A program made the position numbers and the translations under genes. DNA of 64,000 nt, taken from assembly GCF_014196805.1 (NCBI RefSeq), contig NZ_JACIEI010000005.1, forward strand, positions 62,001-126,000. The letters run 5' to 3'. Shown here piece by piece: positions 46,905-54,697 of the stretch. This stretch comes from Sulfitobacter undariae. GTDB lineage: Bacteria > Pseudomonadota > Alphaproteobacteria > Rhodobacterales > Rhodobacteraceae. The notes under the pieces were generated by a model. That model ran no database searches, was not told the DNA's origin, and was given only the letters and a program-made list of their open reading frames with translations. Numbering within the stretch: the stretch's first letter is position 1; every line of letters starts with the position of its first letter.

Positions 46905-46960
46905 CGGGCCTTTTTACGCAGCAACGCCGGACGTGTGGTGATCACAAGGCCCGGCGTTGC
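46905..46960 (-). promoter_or_regulatory. leuS leader with two mutually exclusive pairings
   Basis: In the leuS leader, GCAACGCCGG (46960-46951) can pair with CCGGCGTTGC (46930-46921). Alternatively, CGGGCCTT (46953-46946), overlapping the first arm by three bases, can pair perfectly with AAGGCCCG (46912-46905), which is just before the ATG and includes the likely ribosome site. TATAGT just upstream resembles a -10 box. The two structures cannot coexist. Confidence 0.45.
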
Positions 46961-46988
46961 ACTATAACATTAATTGGTGGAAGGGCGG

Positions 46989-47471
46989 TTAGAGCTTGTT
47001 GTCTGCAATACGAAGTTCACGCGCACGCGACAGGATAGCGTCCTCAACTGCGCGGCTGGTGGCCGCGCTGACGGGGCCGCTGCGCGATTGCAGCGATAGA
47101 TTGAGCGAGCGCGCATCAAGGGAAGGATCGTCGATCAACACGGTGGCGCGGTACGCACGGCCGCCACCCGGAGGTGTGCCGTATCCGGTGACGATCACGC
47201 CTGTGAAGGGATCAACGGACTGTACAGGTAAGAAGCCAAGCACTTCGAGCGAGGCGCTCCACAAGTACTTGTTAACCAGAACAACGCTTTCGGTGCTGCC
47301 TTTGTTGAAAAGCGACCAGATTGTTTTGTTAGGGTCCGTTTCGATGGCGCCACGGCCTTGGGGGTTACTGGCGGGGGTATCTCTCCCAGAAGAAGACCCA
47401 CTGCCGCATGCTGCTAGGCTGCCGCATATTATCGCAATTACCGCGATGTTCCGAGCTTTGATGCGCCCCAT
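46989..47471 (-). CDS. DUF3576 lipoprotein
   Basis: A 160-residue lipoprotein. The signal peptide ends at SLAAC (C22), followed by a Ser/Gly-rich linker to about residue 45 and the DUF3576 domain: IWSLFNKGSTESVVLVNKYLWSASLEVLGFLPVQSVDPF and SRARELRIADNKL at the end. The family is alphaproteobacterial, of unknown function, and often upstream of leuS. GAGGGTAGTAG precedes the ATG. Confidence 0.87.
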   Translation of the reverse strand: MGRIKARNIAVIAIICGSLAACGSGSSSGRDTPASNPQGRGAIETDPNKTIWSLFNKGSTESVVLVNKYLWSASLEVLGFLPVQSVDPFTGVIVTGYGTPPGGGRAYRATVLIDDPSLDARSLNLSLQSRSGPVSAATSRAVEDAILSRARELRIADNKL

Positions 47472-47666
47472 ATCTACTACCCTCTATGCCGTTTTGTAAT
47501 GCAATACCCAAGCAGGGGGATTTGAGCAAGGTATATGTATACTACTGTTACTATGCGCAGTGCATTGGCCTGTGCTGTCCCCGGACAATGCGAAGTGTGG
47601 CAAAGCTGCACCATCATTGATTGCAATTTTCGGAGGGCGGCAGGTTTGCTTGCTAAACGGGTGGGG

Positions 47667-47684
47667 GAGGCTCAAAAGAGGCTC
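47667..47684 (+). promoter_or_regulatory. 7-4-7 direct repeat upstream of the porin
   Basis: GAGGCTC-AAAA-GAGGCTC: two identical 7-base repeats in direct orientation with a four-base A spacer, an 11-base period. This is the layout bound by OmpR/PhoB-type regulators (Pho-box type). It lies 59 bases upstream of the porin ATG. The regulator is not known. Confidence 0.5.
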
Positions 47685-47742
47685 ATACCTAGATCGGAAT
47701 TCCCCGGTCGGGTCCTTTAGAATTCAAACCGAGGGAAAACTC

Positions 47743-48642
47743 ATGAAAAAAGTTCTCTTCGCGACAACCGCTCTGGTCGCAACAGCTGGCGTTGCCGCCG
47801 CAGACATCACATTCTCCGGCTACGGTCGTTTTGGTGTTCAGTACACAGACGATGGTACAAACGATTCTCTGGACGTGACAAGCCGTCTGCGTCTGCAAAT
47901 CGACGTATCTGCTGAGTCCGATGCTGGCGTTACATTCGGTGCACGCACACGTTTTCAGACTGCTGAAGGCGAAGGCGACACAGGCATGAACGGCGTTCGT
48001 TTCTTCGCACGTACAAACGGTTTCGAAGTTGGTGTTGGTAACATCTACGGCGCGCTGGAAAACATGCCAGGCATGTACGACATCGATCTGGGCCTGACCG
48101 GTCTGGGTTATGACTACACAGCATTTAACTCACGTGGCGATGCATACTCCTCCAGCGGTGCAGGCAACTCCGGCGATAACGGCATCGAAGTTATCTACTC
48201 TGTAGGCGATTTCAAAGCACACGTCTCTGCTTCTGAAACCAGCGACCGCATCGCGGCTGTTGCGTCTTACAACTACAACGGCTGGACAATGGCCGCTGCT
48301 GTACAAGACTCCGACAACGATGTTGACACCGAGTGGGCATTGTCCGTTTCTGGCAACTTTGGCCCAGCCATGGTTTCCTTGGCATACGCAGCCAACGGCG
48401 ACGAAGACGATGTAGTTAATGGTGTTCAAGGCGGTGATCACATCGTTCTGGCCGCACGTTTCGACATCGGCGCAGCCACAAACATCGAAGCATACGTTGC
48501 TGACGCGGATTACTTCGCTGAAACATCCTATGGTATCGACTTCAACCACGACATGGGTGGCGGTACATCCTTGCGCGGTGGTGTTGCTTCCTTGGGCGAC
48601 GACACAACACGTGCCGATCTGGGTGTTCGCTTCAACTTCTAA
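47743..48642 (+). CDS. outer membrane porin
   Basis: A 299-residue precursor of a beta-barrel porin. The signal peptide (1-20) ends AGVAAA-DITF, and the barrel starts with ITFSGYGRFGVQY and ends with a C-terminal phenylalanine (RADLGVRFNF), the usual barrel-assembly signal. Alternating hydrophobic residues and Asp/Gly-rich loops are seen throughout. It belongs to the Rhodobacter-type porin family. Codon use looks biased to frequent codons (many AAC, GGC, TTC), consistent with strong expression. GAGGGAAAA precedes the ATG; a UUCG terminator follows. Confidence 0.93.
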   Translation: MKKVLFATTALVATAGVAAADITFSGYGRFGVQYTDDGTNDSLDVTSRLRLQIDVSAESDAGVTFGARTRFQTAEGEGDTGMNGVRFFARTNGFEVGVGNIYGALENMPGMYDIDLGLTGLGYDYTAFNSRGDAYSSSGAGNSGDNGIEVIYSVGDFKAHVSASETSDRIAAVASYNYNGWTMAAAVQDSDNDVDTEWALSVSGNFGPAMVSLAYAANGDEDDVVNGVQGGDHIVLAARFDIGAATNIEAYVADADYFAETSYGIDFNHDMGGGTSLRGGVASLGDDTTRADLGVRFNF

Positions 48643-48668
48643 GTTGAACAACATTATCTAAATGATTT

Positions 48669-48699
48669 GGGGCAGACTTCGGTCTGCCCCTTTTCTTTT
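48669..48699 (+). terminator. rho-independent terminator of the porin gene
   Basis: GGGGCAGAC (48669-48677), TTCG tetraloop, GTCTGCCCC (48682-48690), then TTTTCTTTT. Perfect nine-base stem. Confidence 0.94.
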
Positions 48700-48742
48700 G
48701 CGCATTGCTGTTATTTGTAGGCCCTAGAATAGGAGATGCCTT

Positions 48743-49396
48743 ATGACACTGCGCGACATCACAGATAAAATTGCCAAAGCCGAAATATCTGCCGGGCGGC
48801 CAGCCGGATCTGTCTCACTCATCGCGGTGAGCAAGGTACAACCCGATGAGCGGGTTGAGGCCGTGCTGCAAGAAGGCCAACGTGTGTTTGGCGAAAACAA
48901 GGTGCAGGAAGCCGCAGGCAAATGGCCTGCGTTCCGTTCGCAGTTCGAAGGTGTCCAGCTTCACCTGATCGGGCCATTGCAAACCAACAAAGCGCGGCAG
49001 GCGATGGAGCTGGCGGATTACATTCACACGCTTGATCGCCCTAAACTGGCACAAACACTGGCGCGGCTGGCGCAAGAGTTGGGGCGCTGCCCTGATTTGT
49101 TCATTCAGGTGAACACAGGCGAAGAAGATCAAAAAGCCGGTATTCTTCCAGCGGATGCGGACGGCTTTATTGCGGAATGTCAGGCGCTTGATCTGCCGGT
49201 TCGCGGATTGATGTGCATCCCTCCAGTAGATGAGGAAGCCTCTTTGCATTTCGCGCTGCTGGCAAAAATCGCCGCGCGAAACGGACTGTCTGGTCTGTCG
49301 ATGGGGATGAGCAGTGATTTTGAAAAGGCGATTGCGCTGGGGGCCACACATATACGTGTTGGATCAGCGATTTTCGGGGATCGCGTCGCGGGTTAA
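48743..49396 (+). CDS. YggS family pyridoxal phosphate-binding protein
   Basis: A 217-residue PLP homeostasis protein (PLPBP/YggS) with a single alanine-racemase-like barrel domain. The PLP lysine is K31 in LIAVSKVQPDER; FGENKVQEA and HLIGPLQTNKAR are family blocks, and SMGMSSDFEKAI near the end binds the phosphate. It has no catalytic turnover of its own but affects vitamin B6 and amino acid pools. AGGAG precedes the ATG. Convergent with the L,D-transpeptidase gene, with overlapping stops. Confidence 0.94.
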   Translation: MTLRDITDKIAKAEISAGRPAGSVSLIAVSKVQPDERVEAVLQEGQRVFGENKVQEAAGKWPAFRSQFEGVQLHLIGPLQTNKARQAMELADYIHTLDRPKLAQTLARLAQELGRCPDLFIQVNTGEEDQKAGILPADADGFIAECQALDLPVRGLMCIPPVDEEASLHFALLAKIAARNGLSGLSMGMSSDFEKAIALGATHIRVGSAIFGDRVAG

Positions 49397-49887
49397 GCCA
49401 CGATGAGACGGGTGCCAATGCGAATCTGTGCCGCAATCGCGTGAAGATTGCGGCGCGAAAATGCGATGCAGCCTTCTGTCGGAAAACCGGGTCTGCGATA
49501 TTGGTGGATAAAAATTGCCGATCCTCGCCCCGCCACCGCATTGGGCCAATTCCAGTCCGTCAGAATCACCAGATCATACAGCGGGTCAGAACGGCGTAGC
49601 TTTTCATGGCTGGGCAAGTACGGGGCGCGGACCTGAGTGTTATAGTGTTGGTCATTTGGATCATCAGACCACAAATCAAGCGGGCCAATAGGCCGCGCCC
49701 AAGGTCTGGGTTGTGCCAGTCTGTCGGGGCGGTAAAGCATGCCGACAATTTGGTGCATCCCGCGTGGGGTGGCACCATCACCTTCGCGTTTGGACTGTGA
49801 AGTCCCACCTTTACCGATGGTACAGGGCCATAGCCTGCCCTGAAATCTCACACCCTTCGGGGTGAGGACCAGATCATCAGAGGTCAC
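49393..49887 (-). CDS. L,D-transpeptidase family (YkuD) protein
   Basis: A 164-residue YkuD-domain protein. The catalytic block has H128 in FIHQYRRPG and C140 in TEGCIAFS, in the usual H-x(n)-GC order. I see no signal peptide, so it may be cytoplasmic or the start may be further upstream than annotated; the short type (about 160 residues) of this family often lacks one. The start is a GTG at 49887 overlapping the ribA stop (GTGA). Its role in wall cross-linking is inferred from the domain. Confidence 0.85.
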   Translation of the reverse strand: MTSDDLVLTPKGVRFQGRLWPCTIGKGGTSQSKREGDGATPRGMHQIVGMLYRPDRLAQPRPWARPIGPLDLWSDDPNDQHYNTQVRAPYLPSHEKLRRSDPLYDLVILTDWNWPNAVAGRGSAIFIHQYRRPGFPTEGCIAFSRRNLHAIAAQIRIGTRLIVA

Positions 49888-50981
49888 AGAAAATGCCCTG
49901 ATTTCGAAGCTTTGGTGGCTAGATATTTGGCGTTGTGGGGGTTTTCACCCACGGCCAGAGGTACACGTTTTGCAACAGTTATGCCGCTATGCGCCATCAT
50001 ATCGACCTTGCGAGGGTTATTGGTGAGGAGTTGCACAGAAGAAAACCCCATCTTCTTAAGGATATCCGCCCCGAGCCGGAAATCTCTCTCGTCATCCTCA
50101 AATCCCAGCCGATGATTGGCCTCAACAGTGTCAAACCCTTGATCCTGCAGGGAATAGGCGCGCATCTTATTCGCCAAGCCAATGCCGCGACCTTCTTGGT
50201 TAAGATACAGTAAAACGCCACTGCCTGCCTTGCCCATCTGAATCATCGCCGCGTGAAGTTGCGGGCCACAGTCACATTTCAGGCTGCCCAGCACGTCGCC
50301 CGTAAAGCAGGCCGAGTGTAATCTGCAAAGAACCGGTGCGCTGCGGTCAGGGCGGCCGATCTCAATGGCATAATGCTCTTCGCCACCGTTTTCCGGGCGA
50401 AAGACATGAAGCTGCCCTGCGTCCGATGCCTCCATTGGCAAACGGGCATGCACAACCGAATGAAGCGGGCTATTGGCCTGCAATAAAAGCGCAGCGGCCG
50501 CGCTGTCTACGGCGGTCAGCGAATGGAACGCTGCAAATGCCGCTGGGTGGTCAAGCGCCAAAATCACTGCAGCAGGGAGCAACCGCGCAGATTTGACGAG
50601 ATTCAGAGCTGTCTCATGGAGGTCGGCGCTGCCCTCACGTCCTGTAATGAAGGGACCCTTCATTGGGGCGCTCAGATCATCAGCGGGGTCTGCAATGCTG
50701 TGGACCCATTTTAATGTGGCATCGCTTGGCAAAAGGATGCGCGCCAGCGTCCCATCATAAGCCCGTGCTTTGAGCGTTTGTGCCCGCCGCGCTGTGATCG
50801 CAAGAACGGCCTGCCCGTCCAATGTCATCATATGTGCCAGTCGATCCTCAGTTAACGTTTCTGCCGCCAGCACAAGGATATTTCCAAGGATGACAGGCAC
50901 GCCCATACGCAAATCCGCACGCGCACGTGCCAGCATTTCGGTTACATCGGGTGTGAAGGGCATAGAAATGTTACAACTCAT
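49884..50981 (-). CDS. ribA: GTP cyclohydrolase II
   Basis: GTP cyclohydrolase II opens GTP to the first riboflavin pathway intermediate. The C-terminal 200 residues hold the enzyme: the zinc cysteines in SACFTGDVLGSLKCDCGPQ and YLNQEGRGIGLANK. An N-terminal part of about 150 residues precedes it (MPFTPDVTEMLARARADLR), which looks like a RibB fold without its usual active-site residues. The start is uncertain; ATG 50981 or 50963. It is followed by the overlapping L,D-transpeptidase gene. Confidence 0.9.
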   Translation of the reverse strand: MSCNISMPFTPDVTEMLARARADLRMGVPVILGNILVLAAETLTEDRLAHMMTLDGQAVLAITARRAQTLKARAYDGTLARILLPSDATLKWVHSIADPADDLSAPMKGPFITGREGSADLHETALNLVKSARLLPAAVILALDHPAAFAAFHSLTAVDSAAAALLLQANSPLHSVVHARLPMEASDAGQLHVFRPENGGEEHYAIEIGRPDRSAPVLCRLHSACFTGDVLGSLKCDCGPQLHAAMIQMGKAGSGVLLYLNQEGRGIGLANKMRAYSLQDQGFDTVEANHRLGFEDDERDFRLGADILKKMGFSSVQLLTNNPRKVDMMAHSGITVAKRVPLAVGENPHNAKYLATKASKSGHFL

Positions 50982-51128
50982 CGGATCGGTTAAGACATAT
51001 CTAAGGCATGACCCGAGGAATTGAAACATTCGACCGCTTTTGTGACACGCGTATGTGAGGCGGCAGGGCGGCCCCTTGCTGAACGGCCCCAAGGCTATAT
51101 CTATAGGTTAACAAAACGGAGACTGAAC

Positions 51129-51815
51129 ATGGCACAGCTCAAGAAAATTCTGCTGGTAGATGACGATGACGACCTGCGCGAAGCGCTGAGCGAACAATTG
51201 ATCATGACCGAGGACTTCGACGTGTTCGAAGCCGCAAATGGTGCTGATGCGATGAGTCGCGCCAAAGAAATGATCTATGATCTGCTGATTCTCGATGTGG
51301 GCCTACCTGATACCGATGGCCGCGAGTTGTGTCGCTTGCTGCGCAAGCAAGGGATCAAAAGCCCAATCATGATGCTGACAGGCCATGATGGCGATGCGGA
51401 TACCATTTTGGGTTTGGATGCTGGCGCGAATGATTATGTCTCCAAGCCGTTCAAATTCCCTGTTCTTCTGGCCCGCATCCGCAGTCAGCTGCGTACGCAT
51501 GAGCAGTCGGAAGATGCGATTTTCCAGTTGGGGCCATATACGTTCAAGCCGTCGATGAAGATGTTGATCACCGAGGACGATAAAAAAGTCCGCCTGACGG
51601 AAAAAGAAACCAACATTCTTAAGTTTTTGCACCGCTCTGCCGAAGGTGTGGTGGCGCGCGATGTGCTGTTGCATGAAGTCTGGGGCTATAATGCGGGCGT
51701 TACGACTCACACATTGGAAACGCACATCTATCGTTTGCGCCAGAAGATTGAGCCCGATCCAGCGAATGTACGTCTTTTGGTCACTGAATCAGGTGGTTAC
51801 AGATTGATGATCTAA
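51129..51815 (+). CDS. cenR: OmpR-family response regulator, CenR-like
   Basis: A two-component response regulator of 228 residues: receiver domain with the acidic pocket near 11-15, phospho-acceptor D56 in LLILDVGLP, and the switch lysine near K107 (YVSKPFKF), then an OmpR/PhoB winged-helix domain from about 130 (VRLTEKETNILKF to LLVTESGGYRLMI). It closely resembles the CenR type, an envelope regulator in Alphaproteobacteria, from memory. No sensor kinase gene is adjacent. ATG 51129 is preceded by GGAG; the frame upstream is not family-like. Confidence 0.85.
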   Translation: MAQLKKILLVDDDDDLREALSEQLIMTEDFDVFEAANGADAMSRAKEMIYDLLILDVGLPDTDGRELCRLLRKQGIKSPIMMLTGHDGDADTILGLDAGANDYVSKPFKFPVLLARIRSQLRTHEQSEDAIFQLGPYTFKPSMKMLITEDDKKVRLTEKETNILKFLHRSAEGVVARDVLLHEVWGYNAGVTTHTLETHIYRLRQKIEPDPANVRLLVTESGGYRLMI

Positions 51816-51857
51816 ACTGGGGAACTTTCTTAACCCCTACGTGTTACTCCAATAACA

Positions 51858-51975
51858 GACAGGCTTTTTTCATGAGTTTCCTGTCGGTTTGAACCCGAAG
51901 CAGAGTGGCCGGGGTAATTGCCACTCGTTCCCTCCCTGTTGGACTTGGCCGGGCCTTTGTGCCCGGTCTTTTTTT
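51858..51975 (+). ncRNA. candidate structured RNA of three hairpins ending in a terminator
   Basis: Between the response regulator and xthA there are three hairpins in series: GACAGG/CCTGTC (51858-51885), GAGTGGC/GCCACTC (51903-51926) and a terminator with stem 51947-51954/51961-51968 and seven T. The stretch between the second and third holds CCCTCCCT, an anti-ribosome-site-like sequence. It could be the long 3' end of the regulator transcript or a separate small RNA; no promoter is clear. Confidence 0.4.
51947..51975 (+). terminator. rho-independent terminator of the response regulator
   Basis: CCGGGC (51949-51954) pairs with GCCCGG (51961-51966) with extension to eight pairs, followed by seven T. 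Confidence 0.9.
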
Positions 51976-52045
51976 GCGGTGTTTATGGTGGTTGCCGCAA
52001 GCCGCTCACGTTAGGGTGCGTCAAATCAAAGCTGGAGCGCCCCAC

Positions 52046-52834
52046 ATGTCCTTTACCCTTGCCACTTGGAACATCAATTCTGTCCGCCTGCGCGAACCGA
52101 TTGTGTGCAAACTACTGGCCGAAGAAGGGCCGGATGTGCTGTGCTTGCAAGAATGCAAAAGCCCCGTTGATAAAATCCCGCTGGAGGCGTTTGCGGCCCT
52201 TGGTTACACCCACATGGTTGCCGAAGGGCAAAAGGGCTATAACGGCGTGGCGATCCTGTCCAAACTGCCGTTGGAACCCGCTGGCGCGCAGGATTTCGCA
52301 CAATTGGGGCATGCACGTCACGTCGCAGCAAGGTTGCCTAACGGGGTGACTGTTCACAACTTCTATGTCCCTGCGGGCGGTGATGTGGCGGACCGTGAAG
52401 TGAATGAAAAATTTGGACAAAAGATGGATTACCTCTCGCAGATGCGTGACTTTTTCCATGCGGATGCCCCGCAGAAATCTATTCTGGTCGGGGACCTGAA
52501 TATTGCCCCGCGCGAAGATGACGTTTGGGATCATAAAAAATTGCTTAAGGTCGTCAGCCATACGCCGATTGAAGTAGAAGCGCTGGCGCAAACTCAAGAC
52601 GCTGGCAAATGGGTGGACATTACCCGTCAGGATATCCCTGAAGGTTTGCTATATAGCTGGTGGAGCTACCGTGCCAAAGATTGGGACGGTGCCGATAAAG
52701 GCCGTAGGCTGGATCATGTCTGGGCAACGCCTGATATATCCACAGCGGCCCACAGCAGCCGTGTTTTGCGCGATGCCCGTGGGTGGGAAAAGCCGTCAGA
52801 TCACGCGCCCGTTTTTGCAACTTTCGATCTTTGA
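52046..52834 (+). CDS. xthA: exodeoxyribonuclease III
   Basis: An endonuclease/exonuclease/phosphatase-fold AP endonuclease of 262 residues for base excision repair. Blocks in order: LATWNINSVR (5-14), LQECKSP with the catalytic glutamate, YGVAIL-type NGVAILSK, GDLNIAPREDDVWD and the C-terminal DHAPVFATFDL. GGAG lies nine bases before the ATG. Preceded by a terminator, so it has its own promoter. Confidence 0.95.
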   Translation: MSFTLATWNINSVRLREPIVCKLLAEEGPDVLCLQECKSPVDKIPLEAFAALGYTHMVAEGQKGYNGVAILSKLPLEPAGAQDFAQLGHARHVAARLPNGVTVHNFYVPAGGDVADREVNEKFGQKMDYLSQMRDFFHADAPQKSILVGDLNIAPREDDVWDHKKLLKVVSHTPIEVEALAQTQDAGKWVDITRQDIPEGLLYSWWSYRAKDWDGADKGRRLDHVWATPDISTAAHSSRVLRDARGWEKPSDHAPVFATFDL

Positions 52835-52913
52835 GCATATGTCTCTTTGAAACGCGCCCCTGACATCACATATTAGCAGTAACTGCCAAACACCGCACAA
52901 TAGGACCGATGAA

Positions 52914-53831
52914 ATGATGGATCTCAACCTTTCCGCTGCCACCCCTGCCGCCGACTTGATCAAGGACACAACCGAAGCCACGTTTATGCAAGATGTGGTC
53001 GAAGCATCGCAAACTACGCCTGTCATCGTTGATTTCTGGGCCCCATGGTGCGGCCCGTGCAAAACTTTGGGTCCGCAGTTGGAGGCGGCAGTTGTCGCAG
53101 CCAAAGGGGCTGTGAATATGGTGAAGATCAATGTGGATGAAGCACAGGGCATTGCAGGGCAGCTGCAAATCCAGTCGATCCCGACTGTGTATGCTTTTTG
53201 GAAAGGCCAGCCTGTTGACGGTTTCCAAGGCGCTGTGCCGCAATCCGAGATCACTGATTTTGTAAACCGCGTGATCAAAGCTGCGGGCGGCGAAGCGCCA
53301 GCGGATACGCTGAATGATGCTGTTGAAGCGGCAGAAGAAATGCTGACTGACGGGCAGGCCGAAGACGCGGCGCAAACTTTTGCAGCGATCCTGGGCGAAG
53401 ACCCGCTGCATGCTGGGGCCTATGGCGGCATGGTGCGCGCGCATATCGCTTTGGGTGATCTGGATCAGGCCGAAGGCTTGCTGAATGGTGCACCGATCGA
53501 GATTTCCAAGTCTCCCGAGTTGGAAGCAGCCCACGCCCAATTGGAGTTGGCACGTCAGGCCGCAGACGCAGGCCCTGTGGCAGATCTGCAGGCCGCCGTT
53601 GAGGCGGATGAAAATGACCACCAAGCGCGGTTTGACCTCGCGCAGGCGCTATATGCCAATGGCGATGCAGAGGGGGCGGTCACCGAACTGCTGGATCTTT
53701 TCAGACGCGACCGTGAATGGAACGAGGGCGCAGCCAAGACGCAGCTTTTCACCATCTTTGATGCGCTCAAAGCTAATGATCCTGTGGTGCTGAATGGCCG
53801 CCGTAAACTAAGCTCAATGATATTTGCCTGA
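52914..53831 (+). CDS. thioredoxin domain protein with TPR-like C terminus (YbbN/CnoX-type)
   Basis: A 305-residue cytoplasmic protein. Residues 20-125 form a thioredoxin domain with active-site WCGPC (C46, C49), followed by about 175 residues of TPR-like helical repeats (LAQALYANGDAEGAVTELLDLFRRD). The layout matches YbbN/CnoX, a chaperedoxin that protects proteins from oxidation and works with GroEL; in Escherichia coli its motif lacks one cysteine, here both are kept. It leads the operon with a Lon N-domain protein and a Trm112 protein. Confidence 0.9.
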   Translation: MMDLNLSAATPAADLIKDTTEATFMQDVVEASQTTPVIVDFWAPWCGPCKTLGPQLEAAVVAAKGAVNMVKINVDEAQGIAGQLQIQSIPTVYAFWKGQPVDGFQGAVPQSEITDFVNRVIKAAGGEAPADTLNDAVEAAEEMLTDGQAEDAAQTFAAILGEDPLHAGAYGGMVRAHIALGDLDQAEGLLNGAPIEISKSPELEAAHAQLELARQAADAGPVADLQAAVEADENDHQARFDLAQALYANGDAEGAVTELLDLFRRDREWNEGAAKTQLFTIFDALKANDPVVLNGRRKLSSMIFA

Positions 53832-53857
53832 GGCGTTTCACGCGCTATCTTATACCT

Positions 53858-54502
53858 ATGATAAAACACGCAGACCTGCCCGACACGATCCCGATCTTCC
53901 CGCTAGGCGGGGCGCTGCTGTTGCCGCGCGCCCGCTTGCCGTTGCACGTGTTTGAGCCGCGGTATTTGCAGATGATTGAGGATGCGTTGAAAACGTCCTC
54001 CCGCTTGATCGGGATGGTACAACCCAATGTCGTTCCGGGCCGTGAAGGTCCGGGCCTGCAAACCATCGGTTGTGTGGGGCGGATCACTCAGTTCTCCGAG
54101 ACCGAAGACGGCCGTTACATGATCACTCTGGCTGGCATCTCGCGGTTTCGCGTGCTTGCCGAGGTGGAGGGGTTTGCCCCTTACCGCCGTTGTGAGGTGT
54201 CATGGGAGGGGTTCGATCAGGACCATCGCAGCGAAAAGACGGATGTGAATTTTAAACGCCAGCCGTTTTTAGATGCGTTAAGCCGCTATTTTGATGTGCG
54301 CGGTCTGTCGGCAGATTGGGATGCGTTGAAAGATGCGGATGACGAGTTGCTGATAAATTCACTGTCGATGATGTTGGATTTTGCGGATGAAGACAAACAG
54401 GCGCTTCTTGAGGCACCATCGTTGAGCACTAGACGTGAAACGCTAGTGACGTTGATAGAATATGCGCTGCGGGGCGGCGGTGAAGGGGAGATGATGCAAT
54501 GA
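53858..54502 (+). CDS. Lon N-terminal (LON substrate-binding) domain protein
   Basis: A 214-residue protein consisting of only the N-terminal substrate-binding domain of Lon ([24 protein letters not shown] is the signature start), without ATPase or protease parts. Such stand-alone proteins are common; function unknown. The stop overlaps the Trm112 start (ATGA). No ribosome site is clear. Together with the preceding thioredoxin-TPR protein it hints at a protein-quality-control role, but that is context only. Confidence 0.88.
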   Translation: MIKHADLPDTIPIFPLGGALLLPRARLPLHVFEPRYLQMIEDALKTSSRLIGMVQPNVVPGREGPGLQTIGCVGRITQFSETEDGRYMITLAGISRFRVLAEVEGFAPYRRCEVSWEGFDQDHRSEKTDVNFKRQPFLDALSRYFDVRGLSADWDALKDADDELLINSLSMMLDFADEDKQALLEAPSLSTRRETLVTLIEYALRGGGEGEMMQ

Positions 54503-54684
54503 GCGATACCACAATCCAGTTTGACCGCCGCATGTTGGAGGCATTGATCTGCCCCCGCAGCCAGCAAACTCTCAGCTATGATGCAGAGCGTCAGGAGTTG
54601 ATTTCAAAATCAGCGGGGCTGGCCTATCCGATCCGCAACGGTATCCCCGTGATGTTGATAGATGAGGCGCGGGTGCTGGACTGA
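54499..54684 (+). CDS. Trm112 family protein
   Basis: A 61-residue protein with a Trm112/YcaR fold: [16 protein letters not shown] at the start and [20 protein letters not shown] at the end. Eukaryotic Trm112 activates methyltransferases; bacterial homologues have no settled role. Only one of the usual four zinc cysteines (ICP) is kept here, so zinc binding is unlikely. Coupled by ATGA to the Lon-domain gene. Confidence 0.87.
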   Translation: MSDTTIQFDRRMLEALICPRSQQTLSYDAERQELISKSAGLAYPIRNGIPVMLIDEARVLD

Positions 54685-54697
54685 TAGACCGCTCTTA

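Noticed and set aside
47560-47742. N-terminal extension of the porin from an ATG at 47560
   Set aside because: The signal peptide begins at ATG 47743 with a good ribosome site; the extension is not exported-protein-like and would contain the direct repeat.
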